A DNA stretch of 64,000 nucleotides from Streptomyces collinus Tu 365 (GTDB lineage Bacteria; Actinomycetota; Actinomycetes; Streptomycetales; Streptomycetaceae), in contig NC_021985.1 in the NCBI RefSeq assembly GCF_000444875.1, positions 7,398,170 through 7,462,169 on the forward strand, in the 5' to 3' direction. Made by a program: the position numbers and the translations under genes. Under the pieces are notes generated by a model. The model had not been told where the DNA came from, ran no database searches, and worked only from the letters and a program-made list of their open reading frames with translations. How positions within the stretch are numbered: the stretch's first letter is position 1; every line of letters starts with the position of its first letter. Shown here piece by piece: positions 1-12,303 of the stretch.

Positions 1-87
1 GCCTGCCCCAAGGGGATCCCCCTGATGTCCATCACCGGCATGAACCGCGAGTGGCTGCGCGCCACCCGGAAGTCGGGCAGGCGCTAG
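1..87 (+). CDS. sdhB: Succinate dehydrogenase/fumarate reductase iron-sulfur subunit, C-terminal fragment
   Basis: Only the last 28 codons are inside the window, reading ACPKGIPLMSITGMNREWLR and ending at TAG. The CPKGIPL run and the basic tail match the C-terminus of the iron-sulfur subunit of the actinobacterial succinate dehydrogenase/fumarate reductase complex, where the Cys-Pro belongs to the last Fe-S cluster. The rest of the gene and its partner subunits would lie to the left. The call rests on a short but characteristic tail. Confidence 0.75.
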   Translation, partial: ACPKGIPLMSITGMNREWLRATRKSGRR

Positions 88-318
88 CCGCGCGCCCACG
101 GACGTTCGCCGACGGACAGGCGGACGGGCGGGACCGGGAGAGGTGCTCCTCCCGGTCCCGTCTGGCTTTCCGGCGCGCCGCCCGTGCCGTTCAGCAAGCC
201 CACACCCGGTCTCCGGCCATCGGTCACGTGCACGCCAACCGGCATCGGAAGAACAGGACCGGCGGTCCCCACCGGCCGCCGCTCCCGCCGACCCCGGCCC
301 GCGACCATGGAGAGAGCC

Positions 319-1101
319 ATGACCGGCGTCACCACGCTCGACCGTCCTCCGCAGCCCGCGGCACCCACCCGCTACACCGTCGCCCTCGCCCGCGACGAGG
401 CCGACGTGCGCGCCGCGCAGCGGCTTCGGCACGACGTCTTCGCCGGCGAGATGGGGGCCCTGCTCACCACCCCCGAACCCGGGCACGACGTCGACGCCTT
501 CGACGCGTACTGCGACCACCTCCTGGTCCGCGACACCGTCACCGGGCAGGTCGTCGGCACCTACCGGCTGCTGCCGCCGGAGCGGGCCGCGGTGGCCGGC
601 CGGCTCTATTCGGAGGGCGAGTTCGACCTGGCCCGGCTCGACGCGATCAGGCCCGCCCTGGTCGAGGTCGGCCGCTCCTGCGTGCACCCGGACCACCGCG
701 ACGGCGCCGTCATCGGCCTGATCTGGGCCGGCCTGGCCCGCTACATGGTGGACCGGGGCCACGAGTGGCTGGCCGGCTGCTGCTCCGTCCCGCTCGCCGA
801 CGGCGGCACCCTGGCGAGCGCCACCTGGCAGCGGGTCCAGGACAAGCACCTGGCGCCGGAGGAGTACCGGGTACGCCCGCTGCTGCCCTGGGTCCCGGAC
901 CCGGGCGCGGCCGCCGCCCGCACCGAACTGCCCGCCCTGCTCCGCGGCTACCTGCGCCTCGGTGCCTGGGTGTGCGGGGAGCCGGCCCACGACCCGGACT
1001 TCGGGGTCGCGGACCTGTACGTGCTGCTGTCCATGCGCCGGGTCAACCCGCGCTACCTGCGGCACTTCCTCTCCCTCGTACCGGACGTACCGGGCCGGTG
1101 A
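319..1101 (+). CDS. olsB: GNAT-type ornithine N-acyltransferase (OlsB-like)
   Basis: A 260-residue protein of the OlsB/hemolysin-like GNAT family, which makes lyso-ornithine lipid by moving a 3-hydroxyacyl chain from acyl-ACP to ornithine. Diagnostic stretches are RLRHDVFAGEMG, CDHLLVRD..VVGTYRLLP, the strongly conserved VGRSCVHPDHR, and LLRGYLRLGAW near the end. ATG 319 is preferred over ATG 307 and the upstream TTG/GTG codons because GGAGAG sits four bases before it. The stop codon overlaps the start of the PlsC-type gene by 4 bases (GTGA), so the two are translationally coupled, which is the usual olsB-olsA arrangement. Family assignment is strong; ornithine as substrate is inferred from the pairing. 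Confidence 0.78.
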   Translation: MTGVTTLDRPPQPAAPTRYTVALARDEADVRAAQRLRHDVFAGEMGALLTTPEPGHDVDAFDAYCDHLLVRDTVTGQVVGTYRLLPPERAAVAGRLYSEGEFDLARLDAIRPALVEVGRSCVHPDHRDGAVIGLIWAGLARYMVDRGHEWLAGCCSVPLADGGTLASATWQRVQDKHLAPEEYRVRPLLPWVPDPGAAAARTELPALLRGYLRLGAWVCGEPAHDPDFGVADLYVLLSMRRVNPRYLRHFLSLVPDVPGR

Positions 1102-1918
1102 GCGCCTGGCTGCCCAGCGCGCCCTGCACCCCGGGCGCCTGCGTGGAGCCGGCCGCGCCCGTGGTGGCCGTACCCCGCGCGGTGCTGCGGCTCACCGCGG
1201 TCACGGCCCTGGTGCTGGCCGGGATCGCGCTGTCCCCGTTCGGCGGGAGGATCCCCGCCGAGTGGGTCAGACGGTGGTGCCGGTCCGTCGTGCGCGCCAT
1301 CGGGGTACGGGTCCGCTTCACCGGCGGCCCGGCGCCCGCGGGCGGGCTGCTGCTGGTCGCCAACCACGTCTCCTGGCTGGACATCCCCCTGCTCGCCGCC
1401 GTGCGCCCCGCCCGGATGCTCGCCAAGACCGAGATCCGGCGGTGGCCGGTGGCCGGGGCGCTGGCCGCGCGCGGCGGGGCCCTGTTCATCGAGCGCGACC
1501 GGCTGCGCTCGCTGCCGGGCACGGTCGCCCGGATCACGCACGCCCTGGACCGGGGCGCGGCGGTGGCCGCCTTCCCCGAGGGCAGCACCTGGTGCGGGCG
1601 CGCGCACGGTCCCTTCCACCGGGCCGTCTTCCAGGCCGCGCTGGACGCGGGCGTGCCCGTGCAGCCGGTCGGGCTGCGCTACCGGCAGGACGGGCAGCCG
1701 GCCGGCACCGCGGCCGCGTTCGTCGGCGAGGACACCCTGCTCGCCTCGCTGTGGCGGGTCGCCCGGGCGCGCGGCCTGGTGGCCGAGGTGGAGACCCGGC
1801 CGGTGATACCGCCCGGAGCCCAGCCCGACCGCCGGGCCCTGGCCCGCGCCGCCCAGCCGGTCACGCCCGCCCCGGCCTGGACCCACGCGGTCCTGCTGGC
1901 CCCGCGGGCGCCCGGGGT

Positions 1919-1943
<25 letters not shown>
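1098..1943 (+). CDS. olsA: 1-acyl-glycerol-3-phosphate acyltransferase family (OlsA-like)
   Basis: A 281-residue PlsC-family acyltransferase with one N-terminal hydrophobic helix (about 30-47), the catalytic HX4D block NHVSWLD (His90, Asp95) and the glycerophosphate/acceptor block FPEGST (about 159-164). The GTG start overlaps the stop of the OlsB-like gene by 4 bases. OlsA adds the second acyl chain to lyso-ornithine lipid to give the phosphorus-free membrane lipid; a general lysophosphatidate acyltransferase is the alternative, but coupling to olsB favours OlsA. The 3' end overlaps the convergent UvrA-like gene by 25 bases. Confidence 0.75.
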
Positions 1944-4249
<2,306 letters not shown>

Positions 4250-4339
4250 CGGGGGGAACTCCGTACGGGCCTGCCGGGGCGGGGACAAACCCCGCGAGTC
4301 TAGCCGGGCGCCGCACGGCGGCGGGACCGCCCCCGCCGG

Positions 4340-4537
4340 TTACGGCCGCGGAGGGTTGTCCGGGCCCTGCGGCCTGGTGCCGAACTCGTCCCGCAGCTTG
4401 TCCTGGCCGGTGTCGACCTGGGACCTGTACTTGTCCCCGGTCCGCTGGTCGACGTAGTCACCGCCCTTGTCGATGCCCTTGTCGGCCATGTCCTCGTGGC
4501 CCTTGAGCATGCCCTTGATCTTGTCCATGAAGGACAT
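4340..4537 (-). CDS. Small MT0933-type antitoxin-family protein
   Basis: A 65-residue charged protein beginning MSFMDKIKGMLKGHEDMADK and containing DKGGDYVDQRTGDKY, the hallmark of the actinobacterial family named after MT0933 of M. tuberculosis and labelled antitoxin. A strong AGGAGG lies six bases before the ATG. No toxin gene is adjacent: neighbours are the UvrA-like gene downstream and the divergent ClpC-like gene. The family also resembles CsbD-like stress proteins, so an antitoxin role here is only a family label. Confidence 0.75.
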   Translation of the reverse strand: MSFMDKIKGMLKGHEDMADKGIDKGGDYVDQRTGDKYRSQVDTGQDKLRDEFGTRPQGPDNPPRP

Positions 4538-4692
4538 CGCAGCCCTCCTCGTCGCTTGAGGCTCGCACTCCCAGCCTCCCCGCTGCGGTCCGGACCCGCA
4601 TCTCGGGGCCGGGCGGTCCGGCCCTCATGCGTGCGCGAGGTGTCTGTGTCAGTTTGGTGGCGTATGTCCGTCGCCCCAGAAAGGCCCGCCCC

Positions 4693-7173
<2,481 letters not shown>

Positions 7174-7180
7174 GTCCCGT

Positions 7181-8185
7181 TCAGCGAGCGGGAGCGAAGA
7201 GCGCGGCGAGGCGCCGGTAGGAGTCCAGCAGCGCCGCGCGGTCGTAGCCGCTGGTGGTGACCAGCACCTCGTCGGCGCCGGTCTCCTTCAGCACCGACTC
7301 CAGCGCGTCGGTGACCTGGTCGCCGGTGCCCGCGATGTGCCCGCCGAGCCCGGACTCGTACAAGCCGCGTTCCTTCGCGGTCATCGCGCGCTCCAGAACC
7401 GCCTCGGCGGGCGCCAGCGGCGGGAAGGTGCCGTGGGTCCGCGCGTACGCCATGGCCCAGGCCTCCGGGACCAGCAGCCGCCGGGCCTCCTCGGCGGTCC
7501 CGGCGACGGCCACCGTGCCGGAGACGATCACGTACGGCTCCGGCGCCCACGGCGAGGGCCGGAACAGGGAGCGGTACTCCTCGACGCCGCGCAGCATCCG
7601 CTCGCGGCTCCGCAGGTCCCCGATGACCATCGGCAGACCGGCGCGGGCGGCGATGCGCGCGCCCTCACCCATCGCCAGCACGAACGGCGGCACGCGCAGG
7701 CCCTCCGCCGGCCGGGCGTGCACCCCGGTCGGCGAGGTCCCGGCGAACCAGCCGAGCAGCTCGTCGAGTTGCGCGGCGAAGTCCTCGGCGTCCTCCCTGC
7801 CCCGCCCCAGCGCCCTGCGCACCCCGCCGGTGAAGCCCACGGAACGGCCGAGCCCCATGTCGATCCGGCCCGGGAAGAGCGATTCGAGCACCCCGAACTG
7901 CTCGGCCACGACCAGGGGCTGGTGGTTGGGCAGCATGACCCCGCCGGTGCCCACCCGGAGGGTGCCGGTCGCGGCCGCCACGGCGGCGGCGAGCACGGTG
8001 GGCGCCGATCCGGCGACCCCGGGCACCCCGTGGTGCTCGGAGACCCAGAACCGGTGGTAGCCGAGCGCCTCCGCCTCCCGCGCCAGCGCGACGGTGTCCC
8101 GCAGCGCCTGGGCGGCCGGGTGGCCCTCCCGGGTACGGGAGCGGTCGAGGACGGAGAACCTGGTCCGGGCGATCACTGCACTCAC
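7181..8185 (-). CDS. LLM-class (luciferase-like) flavin-dependent oxidoreductase
   Basis: A 334-residue single-subunit member of the luciferase-like monooxygenase superfamily, MsnO8-like branch. The N-terminus FSVLDRSRTREGH, FWVSEHHG, VGTGGVMLPNHQPL..AEQF and LESLFPGRIDMGLGRS are typical; the barrel binds FMN supplied by a separate reductase. Substrate is unknown. The GTG start has no clear ribosome site and an internal GTG three codons later is possible. The 3' end is 8 bases from the convergent ClpC-like gene. Upstream lies a 40-bp tandem repeat array. Confidence 0.85.
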   Translation of the reverse strand: MSAVIARTRFSVLDRSRTREGHPAAQALRDTVALAREAEALGYHRFWVSEHHGVPGVAGSAPTVLAAAVAAATGTLRVGTGGVMLPNHQPLVVAEQFGVLESLFPGRIDMGLGRSVGFTGGVRRALGRGREDAEDFAAQLDELLGWFAGTSPTGVHARPAEGLRVPPFVLAMGEGARIAARAGLPMVIGDLRSRERMLRGVEEYRSLFRPSPWAPEPYVIVSGTVAVAGTAEEARRLLVPEAWAMAYARTHGTFPPLAPAEAVLERAMTAKERGLYESGLGGHIAGTGDQVTDALESVLKETGADEVLVTTSGYDRAALLDSYRRLAALFAPAR

Positions 8186-8288
8186 GCAGGGTTCAACACC
8201 ACGGCGGCCGGGGGATTCCCACCGTCACCCACGGCACCGGGCCCGTCACGGCGCGCCGGGACGGCACCCGGACCCGCGGCGGCCGATG

Positions 8289-8580
8289 GGCGATCCGTGC
8301 GGGGGTCCTGGCCGAACGGCGGCCGGTCAGCGGCTCGTGCGGGTATCCCGGCCGGCGGCGGCCGGTGAGCGATCCGCGCGGGTATCCCGGTCGGGGGCGG
8401 CCGGTGAGCGGCTCGTGCGGGCGTCCTGGCAGAACCGCGGCCGGTCAGCGGCTCGTGCGGGCGTCCTGGCAGAACCGCGGCCGGTCAGCGGCTCGTGCGG
8501 GCGTCCTGGCAGAACCGCGGCCGGTCAGCGGCCCGTCCGGGCACCCCGGCGGAAACGCCGGCCGTCAGCGGCCCGTGCGG
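8289..8580. repeat. 40-bp tandem repeat array, about 7 units
   Basis: Seven consecutive 39-40 bp units begin at 8289, 8329, 8368, 8407, 8447, 8487 and 8527, with a partial eighth at 8567. The units at 8407, 8447 and 8487 are identical (start AGCGGCTCGTGCGGGCGTCC, end GCGGCCGGTC). The array starts inside the 3' end of the minus-strand ferredoxin-like gene and repeats its last codons and stop (TCA on the plus strand, as in GTCAGCGG), then fills the gap to the luciferase-like gene. There are no unique spacers, so it is not CRISPR. Confidence 0.9.
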
Positions 8581-8972
8581 GCCCGGGCGCCCCGCGGCGC
8601 CCGGATCATCTGCAGCTCCAGCGCGAGCGGCGGCCCGGCCATGCCGGGACCGCCCGCGCCGGCCCACTCGGCGACCTCGTCGGTGCACGCCTCGTCCAGC
8701 GCGAACCCGATCCAGGTGGGCCGCCCGCCCGCCCGGCGGCCCTCGGCCGACGGGCGCACCACCACCACGTTCGCCTGGTCGCACGGGCCGAGGCAGTCGC
8801 TCGTCCGCACCTCGAAGCCGCCCTCGGCGGCCGCCGCCCGCAGCCGCTCCAACTGCCCGCGGTGGTCGGCGCCGGGGTGCTTGGCCGGGTCGCCGCAGCA
8901 GCAGCCCCGGCAGACGACGACGGCGCAGGGGCGTTCGGAGGCGGCCGTGACGGCCCGGGGAGCGGAAGACAT
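8565..8972 (-). CDS. Cys-rich thioredoxin-like [2Fe-2S] ferredoxin-domain protein (copy 1)
   Basis: A 135-residue protein with Cys16, CRGCCC (Cys21, 24, 25, 26) and CLGPC (Cys60, Cys64), the pattern of thioredoxin-fold [2Fe-2S] ferredoxins, followed by QANVVVVRPS and GGRPTWIGF. A close paralogue sits at 44479-44889 beside a metal-exporting ATPase. The electron partner is unknown; metal handling is possible by analogy with copy 2. A CATGCT box lies six bases before the ATG and there is no ribosome site, so the mRNA may be leaderless. The stop codon lies inside the tandem array that extends downstream. Confidence 0.72.
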   Translation of the reverse strand: MSSAPRAVTAASERPCAVVVCRGCCCGDPAKHPGADHRGQLERLRAAAAEGGFEVRTSDCLGPCDQANVVVVRPSAEGRRAGGRPTWIGFALDEACTDEVAEWAGAGGPGMAGPPLALELQMIRAPRGARARTGR

Positions 8973-9019
8973 GACAGAAGCATGAGGCCCGCCGGCGGCG
9001 GAAGTTGAGGCGGGGTGAC

Positions 9020-9025
9020 TAATCT
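9020..9025 (+). promoter_or_regulatory. Putative -10 box of a leaderless promoter
   Basis: TAATCT sits exactly six bases before the GTG of the HAD-family gene, with no ribosome site in between, so transcription probably starts at the start codon. No good -35 is evident. Confidence 0.45.
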
Positions 9026-9031
9026 GAACCC

Positions 9032-9523
9032 GTGACCGACAGCCGCGGACGTCCGGTCGGGGTGTTCGACCTCGACAACACCCTCGCCGACACCGCCCAC
9101 CGGCAGCACTTCCTCACCGTCAGGCCGCGCGACTGGAACGGGTTCTTCGCCGCCGCGCCCGCCGACCCGCCGCTCGCCGAGGGCGTGGCGCTCGTCCGGG
9201 AGACGGCCCGGGAGTGCGAGATCGTCTACCTCACCGGGCGGCCCGAGCGCTGCCGCCGCGACACGCTGGACTGGCTCGCGGCCCACGGGCTGCCCGAGGG
9301 CCGCGTCCACATGCGCCGTGACGCCGACCGCAGGCCCGCGCGGTTCACCAAGCTGGAGATCCTGCGCCGGCTCGCCCGCGACCGCGAGGTCCGGGTGCTC
9401 GTCGACGACGACGAACTCGTCTGCGACGACGCCGAGCGGGCCGGCTTCACCGTCGTGCGGGCCCGATGGGCCGCCGAGTCGGCGGCGCTGAGGGACGCGC
9501 AGGAGCGTGAGGGCAGGACCTGA
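9032..9523 (+). CDS. HAD-superfamily phosphatase
   Basis: A 163-residue protein with HAD motif I DLDNTLAD near residue 13-20 (two catalytic Asp), motif II YLTGRPE at about 69-75, Lys at about 109 and the acidic motif LVDDDE at about 128-133. It resembles the HAD domain fused to or related to polynucleotide kinase 3'-phosphatases (the RPRDWNGFF segment is typical). The substrate is not evident. The GTG start is chosen because TAATCT lies six bases upstream, a leaderless arrangement. It stands alone between the ferredoxin-like gene and dodecin. Confidence 0.8.
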   Translation: MTDSRGRPVGVFDLDNTLADTAHRQHFLTVRPRDWNGFFAAAPADPPLAEGVALVRETARECEIVYLTGRPERCRRDTLDWLAAHGLPEGRVHMRRDADRRPARFTKLEILRRLARDREVRVLVDDDELVCDDAERAGFTVVRARWAAESAALRDAQEREGRT

Positions 9524-9557
9524 CGGCCGCGCGAGGGCGGGATCCGGTGACCGCCGG

Positions 9558-9776
9558 CTACTCCGCGCCGTCCTCGATGCGGAACCCCACCTTCAGGCCC
9601 ACCTGGTAGTGCTCGACCCGGCCGTCCTCGATCTGGCCGCGCACCTGGGTCACCTCGAACCAGTCCAGGTTGCGCAGCGTCTGTCCCGCCCGCGAGATGC
9701 CGTTGCGGATGGCCTGGTCGAGACCCTCGTGCGAGGTGCCGACGATCTCGGTGACCCGGTAGGTGTGGTTCGACAT
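9558..9776 (-). CDS. Dodecin family flavin-binding protein
   Basis: A 72-residue dodecin: TYRVTEIVGTSHEGLDQAI.NGISRAGQTLRNLDWFEV, including the conserved Trp of the flavin-stacking site, and a final strand YQVGLKVGFRIED. Dodecins form hollow dodecamers that store or buffer flavins. ATG 9776 has GAGAGGAG eight bases upstream; the frame stays open far beyond this point, but the upstream part has no dodecin-like sequence. It converges on the HAD gene and is divergent from the sugar-binding lipoprotein. Confidence 0.92.
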   Translation of the reverse strand: MSNHTYRVTEIVGTSHEGLDQAIRNGISRAGQTLRNLDWFEVTQVRGQIEDGRVEHYQVGLKVGFRIEDGAE

Positions 9777-9911
9777 GCGGGTGCTCCTCTCCGCCGCGAG
9801 GGAGCGGAACGCGTCCCTCACGTCCGTCGTGACCGGTGTGTCACGCCGTACTCCACCGTGCCGTATCCGCGCCCGGTGCGCGAGATGTCGCACCTGTACC
9901 GCCCGTTTCGC

Positions 9912-9940
9912 TTGACCTGAGCATTGGTCCATACCAAAAT
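9912..9940 (+). promoter_or_regulatory. Promoter overlapped by a DasR-like (dre) operator
   Basis: TTGACC (9912-9917), a 17-base spacer and CAAAAT (9935-9940) form a recognisable promoter. The palindrome TTGGTCCATACCAA (9924-9937) fills the spacer and -10. Its core TGGTCCATACCA matches 10 of 12 positions of the GntR-family DasR consensus TGGTCTAGACCA. Binding there would block transcription of the sugar-binding lipoprotein downstream. Confidence 0.6.
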
Positions 9941-10032
9941 CCCGTACACCCGTACGAGCTTCCGCTCGTCCCCCCACGTCGGGCCCTCCCGCCTGTCCGC
10001 ACGCCCCATGCCAGACAGAACAGGACCCTCTC

Positions 10033-11289
10033 GTGAGACGTCGTCTGCTCGCCCTCATCTGTGTCACCGGTTCGCTCGCCAGCGGCTGCGGCCTCCTCCC
10101 GGGCGGCCACGACCGGCACACCGTCACCGTGTGGCTGATGAAGGACAGCGCCTCCAAGGAGTTCCTGGCGCGCTTCACCGAGGACTTCGAACGCACCCAC
10201 GACGACCAGCGCCTGGACATCCGCATCCAGGAGTGGACCGGCATCGTCGAGAAGGTCCGGAAGGCGCTCAGGAGCCACGCGAAGGACGCCCCGGACGTCA
10301 TCGAGGTGGGCAACACCCAGGTCCCGCAGTACGTCGACGACGGCCGGCTCGCCGACCTGACCCTGGAGTCCATGCGCGACTGGGGCAAGGAGCACTGGCT
10401 GCCGGGCCTCGCCGAACCCGGCAAGGAGGGCAACAAGCAGTACGGCGTGCCCTGGTACGCGGCCAACCGGGTGGTCATCTACCGCAAGGACCTCTTCGAG
10501 CGGGCCGGCATCACCGAGCCGCCGAAGACCCGCGACGCCTGGCTCGGCGACACCGAGAAGCTGAACTCGGGCGGTGACCAGGGGATCTACCTCGCCGGAC
10601 AGGACTGGTACACGCTCTCCGGCTTCATCTGGGACGAGGGCGGCGAACTCGCCCAGGAGAAGGACTACGAGTGGCGGGGCACCCTGGACACCCCGGCCGC
10701 CCTGCGCGGCATGGCCTTCTACCGGCGGCTCCAAGCGCTCGGTGAGGGCCCCGTGGACTCGGACGAGGAACACCCGCCCCAGGCCGGGGTCTTCGCGGGC
10801 GGCAAGGTCGCCCAGATCGTCGCCGTGCCCGGGCTCGCCCAGGCCATCGTGCAGCAGAACCCCGGCCTCAAGGGCAAGCTCGGCTTCTTCCCGGTTCCCG
10901 GCAGGAGCGCGGCACGGCCCGGCACGGTCTTCACCGGCGGCTCCGACCTCGTCGTCCCGCAGAACACCGACGACCAGTTCGCCGCGACCGCCGTCATCGG
11001 GGCGCTCACCGGCGCCAAGTGGGACACCGAACTCGCCCGCACCATGAACTACGTGCCCAACAAGACCACGCTGGCCGAGGCGGTCGACGGGGAGCCGGGG
11101 GTCGCCGCCATGGCGGCGGGCGCCGCACACGGCCGGGCGACCCCCAACACCCCCCAGTGGGCGGCCGTCGAGGCCGACAACCCGATCAAGGGGTACATGA
11201 CCAGGGTGCTCGGCGGGGCGGACCCGGCGACCGAGGCCCGCCGGGCCTCCCGCAAGATCACCGAGGCCCTCGCCACCGACCTGGGCTGA
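10033..11289 (+). CDS. ABC transporter sugar-binding lipoprotein (orphan)
   Basis: A 418-residue extracellular solute-binding protein (family 1). The signal is basic and short, with a lipobox SLASGC that makes Cys19 the lipidated residue. HTVTVWLMKDS opens the mature fold; DAPDVIEVGNTQVPQY, GVPWYAANRVVIYRKDLF and FTGGSDLVVPQNT are typical of oligosaccharide binders. No permease or ATPase gene is adjacent, so it must use components encoded elsewhere. A DasR-like operator over its promoter suggests control by the N-acetylglucosamine regulon and hence a chitin-derived or amino-sugar ligand; that is inference. Confidence 0.85.
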   Translation: MRRRLLALICVTGSLASGCGLLPGGHDRHTVTVWLMKDSASKEFLARFTEDFERTHDDQRLDIRIQEWTGIVEKVRKALRSHAKDAPDVIEVGNTQVPQYVDDGRLADLTLESMRDWGKEHWLPGLAEPGKEGNKQYGVPWYAANRVVIYRKDLFERAGITEPPKTRDAWLGDTEKLNSGGDQGIYLAGQDWYTLSGFIWDEGGELAQEKDYEWRGTLDTPAALRGMAFYRRLQALGEGPVDSDEEHPPQAGVFAGGKVAQIVAVPGLAQAIVQQNPGLKGKLGFFPVPGRSAARPGTVFTGGSDLVVPQNTDDQFAATAVIGALTGAKWDTELARTMNYVPNKTTLAEAVDGEPGVAAMAAGAAHGRATPNTPQWAAVEADNPIKGYMTRVLGGADPATEARRASRKITEALATDLG

Positions 11290-11292
11290 CCC

Positions 11293-11323
11293 GGGCGCGC
11301 CGCGCGTCCCGCCCGGCGCGCCC
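11293..11323. terminator. Stem-loop terminator between convergent genes
   Basis: GGGCGCGCCG (11293-11302) pairs perfectly with CGGCGCGCCC (11314-11323) around an 11-base loop. It lies between the convergent lipoprotein gene and egtD and can serve both. There is no T-run, as is usual in Streptomyces. Confidence 0.6.
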
Positions 11324-11340
11324 CGCCGGGCCGTCCCCGC

Positions 11341-12303
11341 TCAGCGCGCCACGCTGAGCGACAGCGCGAAGCGGCCCCCGGCGTCCGTCCACCAATGGGT
11401 CAGTTCGAGTCCGGCGGCGGCGAGTTCGGCGCTCACCCCCTCCCGGCGGAACTTCGCCGACACCTCGGTCCGCAGGTCCTCGCCCGCCGCGAAGTGCACG
11501 GCGAGGTCCAGCGCGGGCACCTTGACGGTCTGCGCGGTGCGCGAGCGCAGCCGCATCTCGATCCACTCCCGCTCCGCGTCCCACAGCGCCACGTGGTCGA
11601 AGGCGGCCGGGTCGAAGTCGGCGCCCAGTTCCCGGTTCACGACGGCCAGCACGTTCCGGTTGAAAGCGGCCGTCACCCCGGCCGCGTCGTCGTACGCCCG
11701 GACCAGGGTCCCCTCGTCCTTGACCAGGTCCGTGCCGAGCAGCAGCCCGTCGCCCGGTGCGAGCAGCGCGCGCACGGAGGCGAGGAACTTCTCCCGCTCG
11801 GCGGGCAGCAGGTTGCCGATCGTGCCCCCGAGGAAGGCCACCAGCCGGGGGCCGGGCGTCGCCGGCAGTTCCAGCGGCGCGGTGAAGTCGGCGATGAGCG
11901 CGTGCACGTCGAGGCCGGGCCGCTCCTCGATCAGCGCACGCCCGGCCTGGGTCAGGGCGCTCTCGCTGACGTCCACGGGCACGTAGGACCGCAGCGAGGT
12001 GAGCGCGTCGATCAGGAAGCGGGTCTTCTCCGACGAGCCGGAACCCAGTTCCACCAGGGTGCGCGCCCCGCTCGCGGCGGCGATCTCGCCGGACCGGTCG
12101 GCGAGGATCTCCCGCTCGGCCCGTGTCGGGTAGTACTCGGGCAGTTCGGTGATCCGCTCGAACAGCTCGCTGCCCACGGCGTCGTAGAACCACTTCGGCG
12201 GCAGCGTCTTGGGGTGGTCGGTGAGGCCGCTCAGGACGTCGGCGCGCAGCGCGGCGTCCGTGGCGTCCTCGGGGAGGGTGCGGGTGACGTGCAGGGGACT
12301 CAC
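11341..12303 (-). CDS. egtD: Histidine N-alpha-methyltransferase EgtD
   Basis: A 320-residue SAM-dependent enzyme that trimethylates L-histidine to hercynine, the first committed step to ergothioneine. LPPKWFYDAVGSELFERITELPEYYPTR in the N-terminal part, the SAM loop VELGSGSSEKT and the LGGTIGN stretch are diagnostic. The length matches the family. Start is GTG 12303, preceded by AAGGAG and overlapping the egtC stop by 4 bases. It is the last gene of egtA-B-C-D. Confidence 0.95.
   Translation of the reverse strand: MSPLHVTRTLPEDATDAALRADVLSGLTDHPKTLPPKWFYDAVGSELFERITELPEYYPTRAEREILADRSGEIAAASGARTLVELGSGSSEKTRFLIDALTSLRSYVPVDVSESALTQAGRALIEERPGLDVHALIADFTAPLELPATPGPRLVAFLGGTIGNLLPAEREKFLASVRALLAPGDGLLLGTDLVKDEGTLVRAYDDAAGVTAAFNRNVLAVVNRELGADFDPAAFDHVALWDAEREWIEMRLRSRTAQTVKVPALDLAVHFAAGEDLRTEVSAKFRREGVSAELAAAGLELTHWWTDAGGRFALSLSVAR

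Noticed and set aside
4340..4537. Toxin-antitoxin pair with the MT0933-type protein
   Set aside because: No small toxin-like gene lies next to it; the label is only the family name.
8289..8580. CRISPR-like direct repeats
   Set aside because: Units are contiguous with no unique spacers and no cas genes are present.
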